A DNA stretch of 64,000 nucleotides from Epinephelus fuscoguttatus (lineage: Eukaryota > Chordata > Actinopteri > Perciformes > Serranidae). The stretch lies in the NCBI RefSeq assembly GCF_011397635.1, contig NC_064770.1, positions 8,146,826 to 8,210,825 of the forward strand, given 5' to 3'. The notes under the pieces were generated by a model that did no database searches, was not told the origin of the DNA, and was given only the letters and a program-made list of their open reading frames with translations. Shown in pieces: positions 46,318 to 58,020 of the stretch (the first letter of the stretch is position 1; the number at the start of each line of letters is the position of its first letter). Both the position numbers and the translations under genes were made by a program.

Positions 46318-46640
46318 ATGGATATTTTCCCCAAAATTACATTTGAATTAAATTATGAGAGGTCGTCAGGAGAGGACGAGGAAAAGGAAAGCCAGGACTC
46401 TTCTGTGCAGACCTCCAGGTGTGTTTGTGTAACACCAGCCGACCTCGACAAACTGGAGAGGAGCAAAAATGAAGCAAACACGGTCAGGAATTATCAATGA
46501 TCATCTGATGAGGTACTGATGAGGATGAGGGCGAGTGGAAGCTGAATCCGGCCGTGCCAACATTCAGGTTTGCCAACGTTTCATCAGCCGAACTGGACGA
46601 AGTTACACAGTTGGAGATCAATGTAAATACAAAGTAGCTT
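46318..46640 (+). pseudogene. Possible Crypton-like N-terminal relic
   Basis: The frame reads MDIFPKITFELNYERSSGED, then CVCVTPADLDKLERSKNEAN. About 100 bases later another stretch reads RFANVSSAELDEVTQLEI. The 'F..V....L(D/E).L......' pattern resembles the N-terminus of Crypton/KIAA1958-type proteins. There is no recombinase domain. This is a guess from a short pattern. Confidence 0.25.
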
Positions 46641-46802
46641 GTGAGTTCCTGCCGTGTGTGCTGCGTTGCCTGGCAACGGACTGGGGGAAATGTTTGTTTT
46701 TGCGAGCTACATAACATAGTTAAATAATTTATTTCATCACCTTTTGTTAACATTTCCTTACTCAGCATTGCTGTTTAAGCTGTTGTTGACCTGTTGTATA
46801 AA

Positions 46803-46899
46803 AGCAATATCACACTTGAGGTCGTAATGTTGTAATGTATATCCTCACCGCCGTGACGATATACATTACAACATCACTCCCTCTCGTGTGGTATTGCTT
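46803..46899. repeat. Near-perfect 97-bp palindrome
   Basis: Inner arms ATGTTGTAATGTATATC and GATATACATTACAACAT match perfectly over 17 bases and continue TCAC/GTGA around the centre 'cgcc'. Outer arms agcaatatcacac and gtgtggtattgct extend the pairing with a few mismatches. It could form a cruciform; its origin is unknown. Confidence 0.85.
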
Positions 46900-47352
46900 A
46901 CATATAGTCACTCTAGTGTTTACTTTATTTTCCATTTTCCTTGCTTCTGTTTTTCCTCTTCTTCTTCTGTTTTGAATCTCATTCTCACTGGACTTCCTGA
47001 CGGGTCCTAGCGCCTCGTGGGGCGGGTACAGCTGACCATTCAGCCAATCATGCTCATTGTTCAGAGACAAACGTCACCCGTATCTCATGCTAAGCAAAGT
47101 GCGATTGGCTGGAAACATGTCACATGGGAACAGATGCCTTCAGAGGGCTGTACTACGAAGGAAGCTCAACAGAGCCAGGCTTTCTTTGCATGTTCAGGAT
47201 CGACAAAGCCTAAAGCCGCAATCAAAGATAATTGGTATCACGACGGCGGTTATCAACTTGATTTGTTAACCACGGCTCTCTTCTTAAGGCTTTGTGCGCG
47301 TTCACATAAAAGGGGGCGTTTGGAGCGTCATTTGACTCAACGTCCGCACAAA

Positions 47353-48893
47353 ATGGATAGAGCGCGAGCTGCATATTTCAGTCAGGAGGAGCAGGTGGAG
47401 ATCATACAGGGATATGAAAAATATAAGACAATATTAACCGCTAAAAGCAACACGGTGTCAGCAAATAAAGCCAGAGAGGAATGCTGGCAGAAAATTGCTG
47501 ACCGCGTCAATGCGTAAGATAACACTTAATTCTAAGAACCTGTTGTTAATTCTCACTGCTGGACATTGTCAGTCTCAAATATCAGATGCATGTTTAATAT
47601 GATGTGCATTCAGTCTGACACTGTCCAAAATTCAGGGAGACGTTAAAATCAGTTTAATCTGTGGCCACTGCAAAGTGAAATAATGTCATGAGTGATTATC
47701 ATCTGTGATAAATACCAATAGATTAATGAATACATTATTCCTCAGCTGTGGTACCAACACTGTCAGGCGGACGTGGCAGCAAATCCGCACCAAGCATAAA
47801 AACATCATTCAGAGTGGTATGTAACCGCTTCATTGTGTTCTCCACAGTGTGTGGTTAATATACTGTGTCAAATTTTAAAGTTGCAATACTGTCCTCAGCG
47901 AACAGACAAAAATGAAATGCGGAAGACAGGAGGGGGCTCCTCCGCAGTACACCGCATCAGAGGAGCTGGCCCTCGCAAACAATGAGGGGAGGCCCATCAT
48001 GGAGGGCATAGAGGGGGGCATAAAATCTGACCCCTGTGCCAGCAGCTCCCAGCATCACCTGTATGTCCAGGGTATGTATGGAGCCTTTGGTGTAAAGAAC
48101 TCAATGCCTGTTTTGTGTGGCTTTGAGATGTGAAAATATCTATAACAATATCTGTCTACGTCTAATTTCTAGTTGAAGGAGACACGATGGTGTTAATGGA
48201 GCCATCGCCACATGTCCCTTGTGACCCTTCCCCAGTGGTAAATATCATGGCAATTTGTCAAGCACTCTCAGTCAGGTTTGCTGTGCAGAATTCACATCAT
48301 GCAGTGCTCTCCAATTGTTGTTCAGGTGGAGATAGATGACGAGGACACACTGTCTGTGTACTCAGAGAGGCCTTTAGGGGTAAATATACCTTTATCACTT
48401 AATTCTCGAATTTCTCCTTTAATCATGTAACCAAGCTTTGTTGCCCACTTATTTCACAGGGAGAGGAAGATCTCCATCAGTCCCCTCAGCCTACGGCCTC
48501 CACCTCGAGGCAAGCTAAAAAGCAAAATGTAAGGGTTTTATCATTTCTAGAAAAGTGAGCACCATGCTAAGTGAATCATGAACACAGTCCGACACCAACA
48601 TGACTGAAAACATTAGTCATCTCTGCTGCTGAAGGTCTTTAAACTAAACTGCTCATACAGGTAGGAGCAGATACCATCCGAGCCCTCTACAAGAGGAACC
48701 TGGAACTTGATAATGAAAAAAGAACTGGAAATAAAAAAGCTCAAATTAGAAATTGGCATCCTGGAGATGAAGAGCAAGGTATTGTTGTGAACTGCAGTTT
48801 AAAATATTTTAGTTAGGCACAACTGACATTGTAAACTCATGACACTCTCTCTCTCTCTCCCCCCAGCACATGCAAAGACAATTAAATGAATAG
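47353..48893 (+). pseudogene. Harbinger Myb/SANT-like accessory gene
   Basis: In Harbinger elements this protein binds the transposon ends and brings the transposase into the nucleus. Exons recognised are 47353-47513 (MDRARAAYFSQEEQVEIIQG...REECWQKIADRVNA), 47746-47816 (CGTNTVRRTWQQIRTKHKNI), 47899-48071 (APPQYTASEELALANNEGRP) and 48173-48237. Further exons follow near 48326, 48461 and 48661, and the last (48867-48893) ends HMQRQLNE. The N-terminal trihelix/SANT-type domain and the C-terminal coiled coil (IKKLKLEIGILEMKSK) are clear. Exon 3 and the coiled-coil exon contain single-base shifts, so the gene is probably inactive. Confidence 0.75.
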
Positions 48894-48945
48894 ATGGAAC
48901 ATTCAGCAAGTGGGTGATTGATTGTGTTTATTGCTGTGGTTGGTG

Positions 48946-50372
48946 TTAGGTGAAAAACTGGTTGGTGATTGCTTGTCTGATTGCCACACCAGACGGTTGG
49001 TCCAGGGTGATGGGGTCAACATCTGGTGCCATGAGTGGCACATGGGGTGTTCTCTCTTTTCTAATGGTTGCTATATTGTGCAGCACGACACAGGCAGTGA
49101 TTGTCTCACATGCCCGCTCTGGGGACACCCTCAGGCCGCGCAGGCAGTTGAATCTGGATTTGATGACCCCAAATGTCATCTCTATCCTGACCCTGCACTT
49201 ACTCAGAGCCGCATTGAAGCGACTCTGAGATGGAGTGTCAGGGTCAGGATAGGGGGTCATCAAATACTTTGTGAGGGGATAGCCCCTGTCCCCCACGAGC
49301 AGTCCATCAAAGAGCCCTGTTAATAAAGTGAGAGGAAATCACGTCATCATTGCTGACAATCAAGAATTGACTGTCTCTGGAATATCTGCTGTACCTTGCT
49401 CAAACTGGTGACCCAGCAATGACTCTCTGAAGATTCTGGAGTCGTGGACGGATCCGGGCCACCTTGCCTCAACACTTGTGACCATGAGTTGGTGGTCACA
49501 AGTCATCTGCAACATGCATTTCAGGTTAATTTCACAATGACAGCACTGAAAAGGGAACTAGTGAGTTCTTTTTAAAGGAGACTCAAAGGCTTATTAAGTG
49601 TGATGAAGAACTATAATAAAATGTGCTACGGGTGAATATTTCTGATACATATGCATACTACTGTGCAACACAATTAATATACCTGCATGCAATGTACATA
49701 TGTGCCACCAGTCACCACACAAAAATGATACCAAATAATTTACCTGGACATTGATACTGTGAAAGGATTTCCTGTTGACAAAATCACCTTCATGTTCACC
49801 CAAGGGCCCTGTGATGGGGACGTGGGTGCAATCAATTGCACCTAGGACCCTGGGAATCCTATTAAGGAATGTCATCTATATATTACATTTCACGCGAGTG
49901 AACATCATACAGCTTAGAATAGGGAAATAGTAATGTATACTACCGGCTATTTTGTAGAACGATTCTTTCACAGTTAATGTGCGCAAATGACTGGGGAACA
50001 CCACAAACATATTCAGTCTCTCAGTGAGAGCAAGAACAACTTTGCGTATAGCGCGGCAGACTGTGTTCTTGCTGAGATTTTCAATGGAATGAAATGCATG
50101 TAGGTCCCCGTGGCGAAAAAACGTAGTGCCACACACACTGTCTGTCCAACCGTGAGCGCACAGCTTCTCTTTGTGGCATTCCTGATGTCTGCATCAACCA
50201 GCGCGCATATGTACCGTATGCCCTCAGCTGAAAATCTATATCGCTCATGGAGCATATCATCAGGGAATGCCAGCGGGTCCGTGCGCTCACGGAAGACTCT
50301 CTCCCTCCGGAGTGATCCTCTTATAATCCTCGCACCCAGGTCCACCGGTGCGTCTACGAACGGCGATGCCAT
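48946..50372 (-). pseudogene. HARBI1-like Harbinger transposase
   Basis: Exons are 49944-50372, 49744-49858, 49395-49506 and 48946-49316, with GT-AG borders. The protein starts MASPFVDAPVDLGARIIRGS. DDE-type motifs visible are GAIDCTHVPI (first Asp), VHDSRIF, VGDRGYPLTKY (second Asp) and VRIEMTFGVIKSRF (Glu), with 35 residues between the second Asp and the Glu. The CVVLHNIA motif near the end is typical of HARBI1. Frame breaks lie in exon 1 (near 50090, after FATGTYMH) and at the start of exon 2 (one base missing before AGGGTCCTAGG), so it cannot encode a full enzyme. Confidence 0.85.
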
Positions 50373-50596
50373 GATTAGTGGAGTTTGAAGGGGTTTAACA
50401 GTGAAAGGGGTGGCGCTTTTATGGCCGATTTGATCCGAAACTCAGAACATAACCTGCTCCCGACCAGGTTATGAGCTTAGCATAAGTTACCATGGTGATT
50501 TAGCCAGGCTGAAAGAGAGCCACCTTCGTGACACTGAAAACCCTGGCTTTAGACTCAACAGAGCTCGCTAACCCATTAATCTCGCTTCGTAGTACA

Positions 50597-51696
50597 CGAC
50601 TCAGGGCTCACAAAAAACTCGGCATACTGATTACAATCACACATTCATGAAATGGTCAAATTATTGTACATTTGGCCTTTTTTGGGATTACTGATCGTTG
50701 TTACGTTCCAACTTGTCTAAGAAGTTTCAGGAGTAACCGTAATAATTAAATAAACAATACATACCGGAGAGGGAAAAAAATGAAGCGCTGGTAGGATTTA
50801 CGTAAGCCACATGTTTTATTAACTAAACAAAAAAATGTAAACTCGAACACAAAACAATCCTCCATAAACTGAAGATGATAAGAACTGACAGCCGGCGGTC
50901 CACTGACAGACGGCAGCCTCGGTCCACTCTCCTTTATCCTCCACCTGATTGGCACCAGCTGCGAGGCACCATTCAGGGAACACACCTGCATTTGTTCAAA
51001 AGATTTGCTCACCGAATCGTTCAGTGCTTGGCGGGAGGAGCCCTGACTGTGTACTGCGTAGTCTGACTCCCTGAACTGATACATGGCTGAGCTGCTGCTG
51101 TGTCTGCTCTGCATTGGTGAGTCTAGTTACTGGCCAGCCTAACATTTTAAGTTTGTTTATCTGGAAACTAAGTCTGTTAAAACAATGGGGAGGTGTGTGA
51201 TTGTGTTCATGTGGCTTGACTCCTGGCTACATTAGCTGTTAGCTCCCTATGAAAGTGTATCGCTGAGAAGAAATGATTTGAATCACTCAGGGATCGGGGT
51301 TACGTCGTTCACCGAGTGATTCGTTCACCGAGTGATTTATCACGCGGTAGACAGTCCCTCCCTGCACCCTGGCTGCCTCGCGACTCTTTAGTGATTCATC
51401 ATTTGCATGGACCGAATCGGCAGTTCCACTCCCGGCCTGCATGCTTGCTGCTGAGCTCAACTGAACTGAGAGATGAACGAATCAGTTCTGGAAGCGATTC
51501 AGTTCAGTACATTCATTAAACAGATTCATTATTTTGAACGAATCGTTCGCGAACGACACAACACTAATCCCTACGCCACTGCTGTTCATTAACCAATCAG
51601 AGGCTTTAACCCGCTCACTGACTTTTGATGGATGAAGTTGACAGATTTCGTTATTTTGCTACAGCAAGTTACACTATACAGAAATGAAGGCATTAA
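50597..51696. other. Repeat-rich intergenic stretch with GAATC/GATTCGTTC motifs
   Basis: From about 50990 to 51567 the motifs 'cgaatcgttca', 'gagtgattcgttca' and 'gattcagttcagt' recur on both strands, ending in gaacgaatcgttcgcgaacg (51537-51556), a local palindrome. This resembles the end of a fish hAT-like repeat, but start and target duplication are not resolved. The 122-codon minus frame at 50746-51114 has no domain. Confidence 0.45.
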
Positions 51697-52134
51697 AGCC
51701 ACAGTGTGTAGGAATTTCTCCCATCTAACGTTGAAATCATATATTGCATTCAAACATGAAACCACGTCATCCGATACTACATGGAGTATTCATTCAGGCT
51801 CCTACACAGACACATGTGACGCGAGTTGACAAACCCCCTCCTCACCATGCTGGCTGTGTTTACAACGTAGGACTGTTGGGGCGGATGTAAATTGAAACAA
51901 ACCAATCACGTCTTGTCCTTTGACAACTGACAAGTGGCTCAACCTCACACACCTCATCCCTCTCCTCGCATTACTGTGCCGCTAACAGCTGTTAGTGGCC
52001 AGTGGCACTACTGCCGCATAACAAAGTCCCACTCTTTGAGCATAATGCAGGATCATGTATTATGCAGCATCACAGAAGACGGAATCCTCGTCGCCAAGAA
52101 AGTGCAAAAGGGAATCAAAAAGGCAGTGTGACCG

Positions 52135-52206
52135 GCGTATTAAAAAAACACGGGTCAGCATTGGGGTTGCCTTTCCCAGGTGGAGAGAGCTGCTGAAGGA
52201 GAAAGG
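52135..52206 (+). pseudogene. Transposon exon fragment in the left arm
   Basis: One frame reads RRIKKTRVSIGVAFPRWREL followed by LKEKG and a donor-like gtaata. The right arm (minus strand, about 52606-52680) encodes the same peptide with changes and a stop (RIKKTKAHIGVAFPR, stop, RELLREN). This resembles an N-terminal exon of fish transposon-derived genes. The family is not identified. Confidence 0.5.
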
Positions 52207-52319
52207 TAATACAATCACAGGCCAGCGCTAACAGCGGCTAACAGCGGCTAACAGCTAACAGCGGCGCAGTGATGTGAGGAGAGGGATGAGGCTGTTAGCG
52301 ACTGGCCGCTAACAGGGGA

Positions 52320-52573
52320 ACTGCCCATTGGTTCGACAGCCCATTGGTTCGACATCCCATTGTTCCAACCATATTAAACCCATTGTTCCGAAGTCCGTTC
52401 CGAAATCATCATGATGCCCTGTGGTTAAGGTCTGGTTAGGTTTAGGAACAAAAACCACTTGGTTACGGTTAGGAAAAGATCATGGTGTGGGTTAAAATGA
52501 AAAAGAAAGTGACAAACACATAAGCTGTGAGCCTGCTCTGCCTCAAGCCGGTCGTGGCGCACCATACGCCCGC
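52320..52573. repeat. Short MITE, copy B (right end lost)
   Basis: It matches copy A at 27437-27660 nearly base for base from 'aactgcccattggttcgaca' to 'gcaccatacgcccgcc', then stops. The left end is duplicated ('cccattggttcgacagcccattggttcgacat' in two steps). It lies between the inverted arms of the TTAA element. Confidence 0.8.
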
Positions 52574-53126
52574 CAACACAGCCAACAGCAGCGCTGGCCT
52601 GTGATTGCATTACCATTCTCCCTCAGCAGCTCTCTCTACCTGGGAAAGGCTACCCCGATGTGGGCCTTCGTTTTTTTAATTCGCCAGTCACACTGCCTTT
52701 TCTATTCCCTTTTGCGCTTTCTTGGTGACAAGGATTCCATCTCCCGTGATGCCGCATATGCATGATCCTGCATTATGCTCAAAGAGTGGGACTTTGTTTC
52801 AAATTTGCCAGGGTAGTAGCGAAGCGCCTCTTGCTCCTTTCCTTCGGCTCCTCAGTCACGCAGTGCTGGCCTGGCTCTCAACGAAAACGCCGAAGGCGGT
52901 GCTGTATGTCCCTTGCTGGCGAGTGTATTCTCAAGATGGCGAAATGTAATGGAACCCCACAGACGACTTACCCGCACAATGTACAAACAAATCCGAAATT
53001 CTCCTTTTACGAGAATAAGTCTGATTATTGGTGGAGGTAATAGTACACCAGCAATGACATATTTATTAATGCAGACATCGATTTTTGCCAATAAACAACT
53101 GAAAATGTTACACAATGTCCCTTTAA

Positions 53127-54518
53127 AAAAAAATTATAAAAATATAAATGTGTGAATAAATGAATAAGTATATAAATTAATGAATATATAAAATATATAT
53201 ATTTAATATTTCATTTAAGTTGCAATATTTTTAATCATGGTGACAATTAAGCATTAAATTACATAATTATTTATCCATTTATTTAAGCATTTTAGTATAT
53301 AGTTTTGTATATTTATTTATTTATTTATCTAAGCATTTTTTATTTATGTATTTGTAAATGTAGTGTTGGCCCTTAAACCTACATGGTTAAGAGGGCCTTA
53401 ACTAAATACTAATGCAGAATAGAAATGGCACAGTGAGTCAAAAATAAATCCACAGGAAATTAATGTTGGTGTATTCCATTGCCATTGTGGCTGCTGGTTT
53501 TCATTCCAACCAATCAGAAGAAAACCAGAGTGGACTAGCAACTGATTTCACATAGTTGATTATATTATTATTAGGTGTGCTTTTGCTCAACACCCAGATA
53601 ATGTTCTGAAAAATTTGGATCCCTTAAAATCCTCATTTCATGTACTGGATCTGATTTGGTGCAACTGACAAGCTACATGATGGATCAGGCATGTAGGAGG
53701 TAATGTTTGCTCTATTAACTTATTGTGGACTAATTTACAGCAACACTTGAGAGATCAACCTTTGATCTTAGTATGTTGTAGAGTTATGTTTTTCCGTGTT
53801 TTGATCCCTGGTAGGAGTGCCAGACAAAACACAAACTACAAAGACTTTTGTTCAATCACAATAATTAAGTTTTTAAACATTCCTTTACGTCACATTTTCA
53901 TTATGAAGCTGACGTAATAACTGCGTAGTATCTTAATTACTCAAAATATAAGGTGACTAAAAGTAGCGAACATATTTCCAGCAATCAAAATGCCCGGTTG
54001 CCAGCTTGGGCAACCAGTTTTAGACATTAGAGTTGAGCCCCGATTGATCTCTGAAGTACAAAAAACATGTATTTATATTTATTGTAATTACTGTAATATT
54101 TGAATTCATTTATTTTATTCATTTATATTTACAGTTGATTGACAATTGAATTCTTTTTCACCTTCTTGTCCTACTCTTTTTGTCCTTTGAATAACTTGCT
54201 GTTAAGACCAAGCTTTGAGTACCAAGTTTTGAACAGTGAATATTGGATTATTAATGTTTCTGTATGTTCTGAAAAATTAGGAACTCATCACATCCTCACC
54301 TCATCTACTGGATCTGATATGGTGCGACTGTCAAGCTACAGGATGGATCAGGCATGCAGTAAGTAACACTTGCTATTAACTTAGGATAAGCTAATTTATT
54401 GCAACACTTTGAAGATTAACTTTTGATCTTTATTTGTTATATAGTTATGTTTTTATTCTTTAATTAATATAATGAATAAATAAATGTACAAATATGTAAA
54501 TAAACAAAAATAACAACA
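53127..54518. other. AT-rich stretch containing a direct duplication
   Basis: Two blocks, about 53610-53790 and 54268-54450, share 'gatctgatttggtgcaactg' / 'gatctgatatggtgcgactg', 'caagctac(a)..ggatggatcaggcatg' and 'gatc.tttgatctt'. They are direct copies about 660 bases apart. No open frame spans either. Confidence 0.6.
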
Positions 54519-55170
54519 ACAATAATAATAATACATTTTATCTATAGGCACCTTTCAAAGCTCTTAATGACACCTTACAAGACGCTGTTTAAAAAACAAG
54601 CAGCAATGTATCCAGACATTATAAAAACAAGCAAAATCGCAGTAGACAATAATAAATTAATAAAGTAGCTAGATATAAAATCATCATCATAAAGTCATCA
54701 TCGGTGCAAAAATCAACGTGTGTGTCACCATTAGAGATCAGACTGAATATGCCAGCTTGAAAATGTGTAATTATAGACGGGAAGTTAAAGTGGAGGGACA
54801 GTCAATATTATGAATGTCTTGTCAGAAAAAGTTCCAAAGGTGGAATGCAGAATAGCTAAAGGCTCTACACCTTAGTTGTTGAGTGGCATAGGAGGATCTG
54901 AGAGTATGGGAGGGTGTGTAGATATGAATGAGTTCAAAAAGATACAAAGGGGCTAGGTTATGAAGAGCCTTAAAGGTGAGAGGCAAGATCTTGAAATCAA
55001 TACCATATTTCACAGGGAGCCAGTGAAGCCGCTGAAGAACAGGAGTGATATGATCTATGGAGGAAGTTCTAGTAATGATACAAATAGCTCAACTCTGGAC
55101 CAATTTAAGTTTATGAAGACACATGAGAGAAAGATCAAAGAGGATGAAACTGAATAGTCAATACGGGATG
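54519..55170 (-). repeat. LINE C-terminal relic (L2-like)
   Basis: On the minus strand the frame 54822-55013 reads MKYGIDFKILPLTFKALHNL, then APLYLFELIHIYTPSHTLRS and AFHLWNFF, the C-terminal text of L2-like LINE proteins. Upstream coding is broken by stops. The 3' end at 54530-54580 has 'tttatctataggcacctttc'. Confidence 0.7.
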
Positions 55171-57116
55171 TAACGAAGGCTTGAATGAGAATGGAAGGGC
55201 TGTTCAGTTCGGTGCTGTTCAATTAATATTACGTTAATGAAAGTATGTACTGTCCAGGACTGTTACACTGGAGGGAAAGAACTGTCTTGACTGTAAAAAT
55301 AATGGACCTACCTACTGTGATGTCACTTATTGTTTTCTGGACAATAAGTGGGGTCAGAAGTTACCATATTTGGGGGAGAGGCAGGTACTGTGTAGGAGTG
55401 AGGAGTGGATCTGACCAAGAAGCTGAGGTCACTAACAGCAGACAGCCTGTCACTCAAAGTGGCCCGCCCTTAATTATGCATACCTTTAAGAAACATTTCT
55501 TGTACCAGACTGTAAACAAGTTCATTTCTGCTGTAAAGTTGGGCATTTTAACACAGGGGTCTGTGGAGACTGACTTGCTTGAGGAGCTAGCCTGAAGTGG
55601 CCATTTAAATAACTGCAGTTTTTGGCACTTGTGTTAGCTTCATTTTTCAGCCCCAGAGGTTTGAAAGTTTTTATTGGACTTCATTATTTGTAACCCCCAC
55701 AAGACAATCTACAAATGTGTACCATGATCAGCAAATATTTCACTATCCACAAACCTGTCTTTTACATTTGTGGTGTGGAAAGTCACACCCACAAAAATAC
55801 AGATTGATATGCAAATGTGCATTACTTTCCCTGTACACATGTTCTTTAATTTCACATGGAAATGCACGGCTCCAGACTGTGACCAAATGGTCGCGTTTTG
55901 CAGCCATTTGGTCACAGTCTGGAGTTAGTGCAAATATTTTTCACACCTACTCGCTGTACAACCTGCAAATTTGCAGGCTTTTTTTTCTTTCTTTTTTTTT
56001 ATGTTGTAAAATGAGGGAACAAGTCCGCTGGTGTAGGCTAATGTGTCTGAGAAGGGGGAAAGTTCAGGAGTGAGTGATTAGTTAACTGCGAGGACCACAT
56101 CGTAGGCTCATTTGAAATGAACTGTGCCTGGAAAGTGGACGAGAGCAGGCGGCTGCAGCAGGAGGCGGTCACAGCAAGCTGCGATCTCTAACACACCCAT
56201 TCAAAAACAGAAATGTTTGTAAATAAGGACAGGACTATTACTCAATAAATTTGGCATTACTTACATTAGAAACCTTCTTTTGTTGTTTTCGGCCAATTTT
56301 TTAGTCTATTTCCCTGCACAGCCTGATAGGCTGCAATAATAAAATGTATTTTCACTCCCTCTAAAGCCCATACTTATACATAGGCCTATTTTCTGTATCA
56401 TGATGTGGTTGAATATTATTTCTGGCCCACACAATTCAAGAAACATTTTAATAGCCCTAACTATCAATAACTATTTTACACATTCATAAGTTGTTGTTTT
56501 TTCTACCGTTGAAAAATGTCACGTCCATATGGCAATGAACTGTGGGTTATCTAATCAGTGAGGTCCACCCTAAGCAGACTCTCTGGAAGTCTGCAGAAGG
56601 TCAGCTTGAGGCCCCTTGTGGACTGGATGAATTGTAGCTTTGGACAGCCCTAAGCACTCCCAGACTTCTTGGGAACGCACCTGCAAAGTCAGCGAGTCTG
56701 CAAGTGCGGTGAAATCCAGACATTTGGATTCAACCCGACAGTTTCATCATATGATGATGATGCTTGATATGATGTCAGTTTAGCAAAATATTATCAGATT
56801 CATATATCAGTTTGTGCTCAGTCTCCAATTATTGTAATTATGATAGATTAATTTATTAAAATGCTTTACAGGCTTTCTGGAATTTATGTTGATGGTTCAA
56901 CCTTCATTTTACATGAATTCTCATGTAAATCAGTTTGCATATCAGTTTGCAACTTATAGCGGCTGACTTCTGTCCCTGTGTCCAGTTGTTATTATTGTTA
57001 AAGATGCAAATGCTAGAAAAGCTCTTTGTTTTAGCCTGCTTGGTACAGTAATCTTGTGAGAGAATGTTGCCACCTGCTGATGTGGCAAGTAACTGCACCT
57101 TACACAGATTTTATAT
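55171..57116. other. Intergenic with a fish repeat and a hairpin
   Basis: 55500-55660 ('gtaaagttgggcattttaac', 'actgcagtttttggcacttg') is a common fish repeat fragment of unknown class. A perfect hairpin is listed separately. No gene recognised; the 116- and 118-codon frames are chance. Confidence 0.45.
55870..55924. repeat. Perfect 21-bp stem hairpin
   Basis: ctccagactgtgaccaaatg plus g (55870-55890) pairs without mismatch with 55904-55924 across a 13-base loop. The stem size resembles a miRNA precursor or a MITE core. Nothing shows that it is transcribed. Confidence 0.9.
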
Positions 57117-57126
57117 ATCTATACAT

Positions 57127-57194
<68 letters not shown>

Positions 57195-57225
57195 ATATAT
57201 GTATATATGTATATATGTATATATA
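57117..57225. repeat. (TA)n/(GT)n microsatellite
   Basis: Alternating TA runs with an internal GT run and GTATATAT units, directly left of the hAT-like terminal repeat. The same type of (TA)n tract flanks its right end (61682-61713) and the right end of the Tc1 element (63338-63370). Confidence 0.95.
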
Positions 57226-57538
57226 CAGGGGCGGAAATCCCAGGGGGGACGGGGGACATGACTCCCTCTTCAGTAAAGCTGTCCCCTCCTAGAATAATTT
57301 GAGACACAATTAATAATTTTTGAACAATGCAGTAGTATTTATTGAAAGCACAATGTAAGCGGTGTTCATTATAATCGCGCAATAATGTGCTATTTAAATC
57401 TAAAGATTTAGCCCCCCCCCTTCCATTCCTAGTAGTGGTATATCCCACTCCAGTGGTATATTGGTGAGGCTGCTTGGCAGCAGCAGTAGCAGCGTGTGGC
57501 TGGAACCGCTGCCCACATCGCACATCGTGGGGTAAGAT

Positions 57539-58020
57539 GTACACTCACACAGACACAGTTTAACTTACACAAGTTACAACACATCGCATTTACTGTTACA
57601 ACAAGCCCCAGGCCCAGGCTGATAATATTATAGCGTTGTGGGGTAGCTAGAAGGGTAGAGGAAGGACGAGGAGGAGGTGAGGTTGCAGTTTGCTAGCTCA
57701 GCAGAGCCCCGATTTATTCCCTTGCCGAAAACAACAAAACAGCTCTCTATCTCTCACTGAACTCTGCCCCTCAATCACTATGCCGTCAACAGCTTCCGCA
57801 GCCTCCTGCTCTCACTTCCACCCCCTCTGTTGTGAACTGTCGTAACTTACCCCCAACATTCCTTACCCCTCCCCAGAACAACTTATCAGCCAATACCCCT
57901 ATGGTGGACACCTCCCTCAGTAGAAAATCATGTAATCAACACACATAATAACAGTCATTATATACCCAGCGTTATACTGCCCTCTACTTTCTAAATCTCC
58001 TCATCCTGAGGAGTCAACTT
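57539..58020 (-). repeat. Region expected to contain the gypsy 3' LTR
   Basis: Downstream of the integrase stop the minus strand has a TATA-like GGGTATATAATG and an AATAAA (complement near 57716). With no second LTR to compare, the borders cannot be fixed. Frames here are not coding. Confidence 0.4.

Larger units (their letters stand above)
47149..50596. mobile_element. PIF/Harbinger transposon carrying both genes
   Basis: The ends are a 12-base perfect inverted repeat (tgtactacgaag at 47149-47160, complement at 50585-50596), with less regular similarity outside it, so true termini may be a few bases further out. A Myb/SANT gene on the plus strand and an HARBI1-like transposase on the minus strand converge at about 48900. 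Both have introns with good splice sites, but both contain frameshifts. Subterminal CAACAGAGC motifs occur near each end. Confidence 0.85.
51697..53122. mobile_element. TTAA-flanked foldback element with duplicated exon arms
   Basis: TTAA lies at 51693-51696 and 53123-53126. The terminal sequence is aaagccacagtgtgtaggaa on the left and, reverse-complemented, aaagggacattgtgtaacat on the right. Internally, arms of about 220 bases (about 52018-52235 and 52590-52800) are inverted copies at roughly 80 per cent identity. The centre includes a partial MITE copy. TTAA fits the piggyBac or Kolobok superfamilies. No transposase. Confidence 0.7.

Noticed and set aside
57056-57544. Frames rich in IYIYIY (78-141 codons)
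   Set aside because: Translations of a TA microsatellite.
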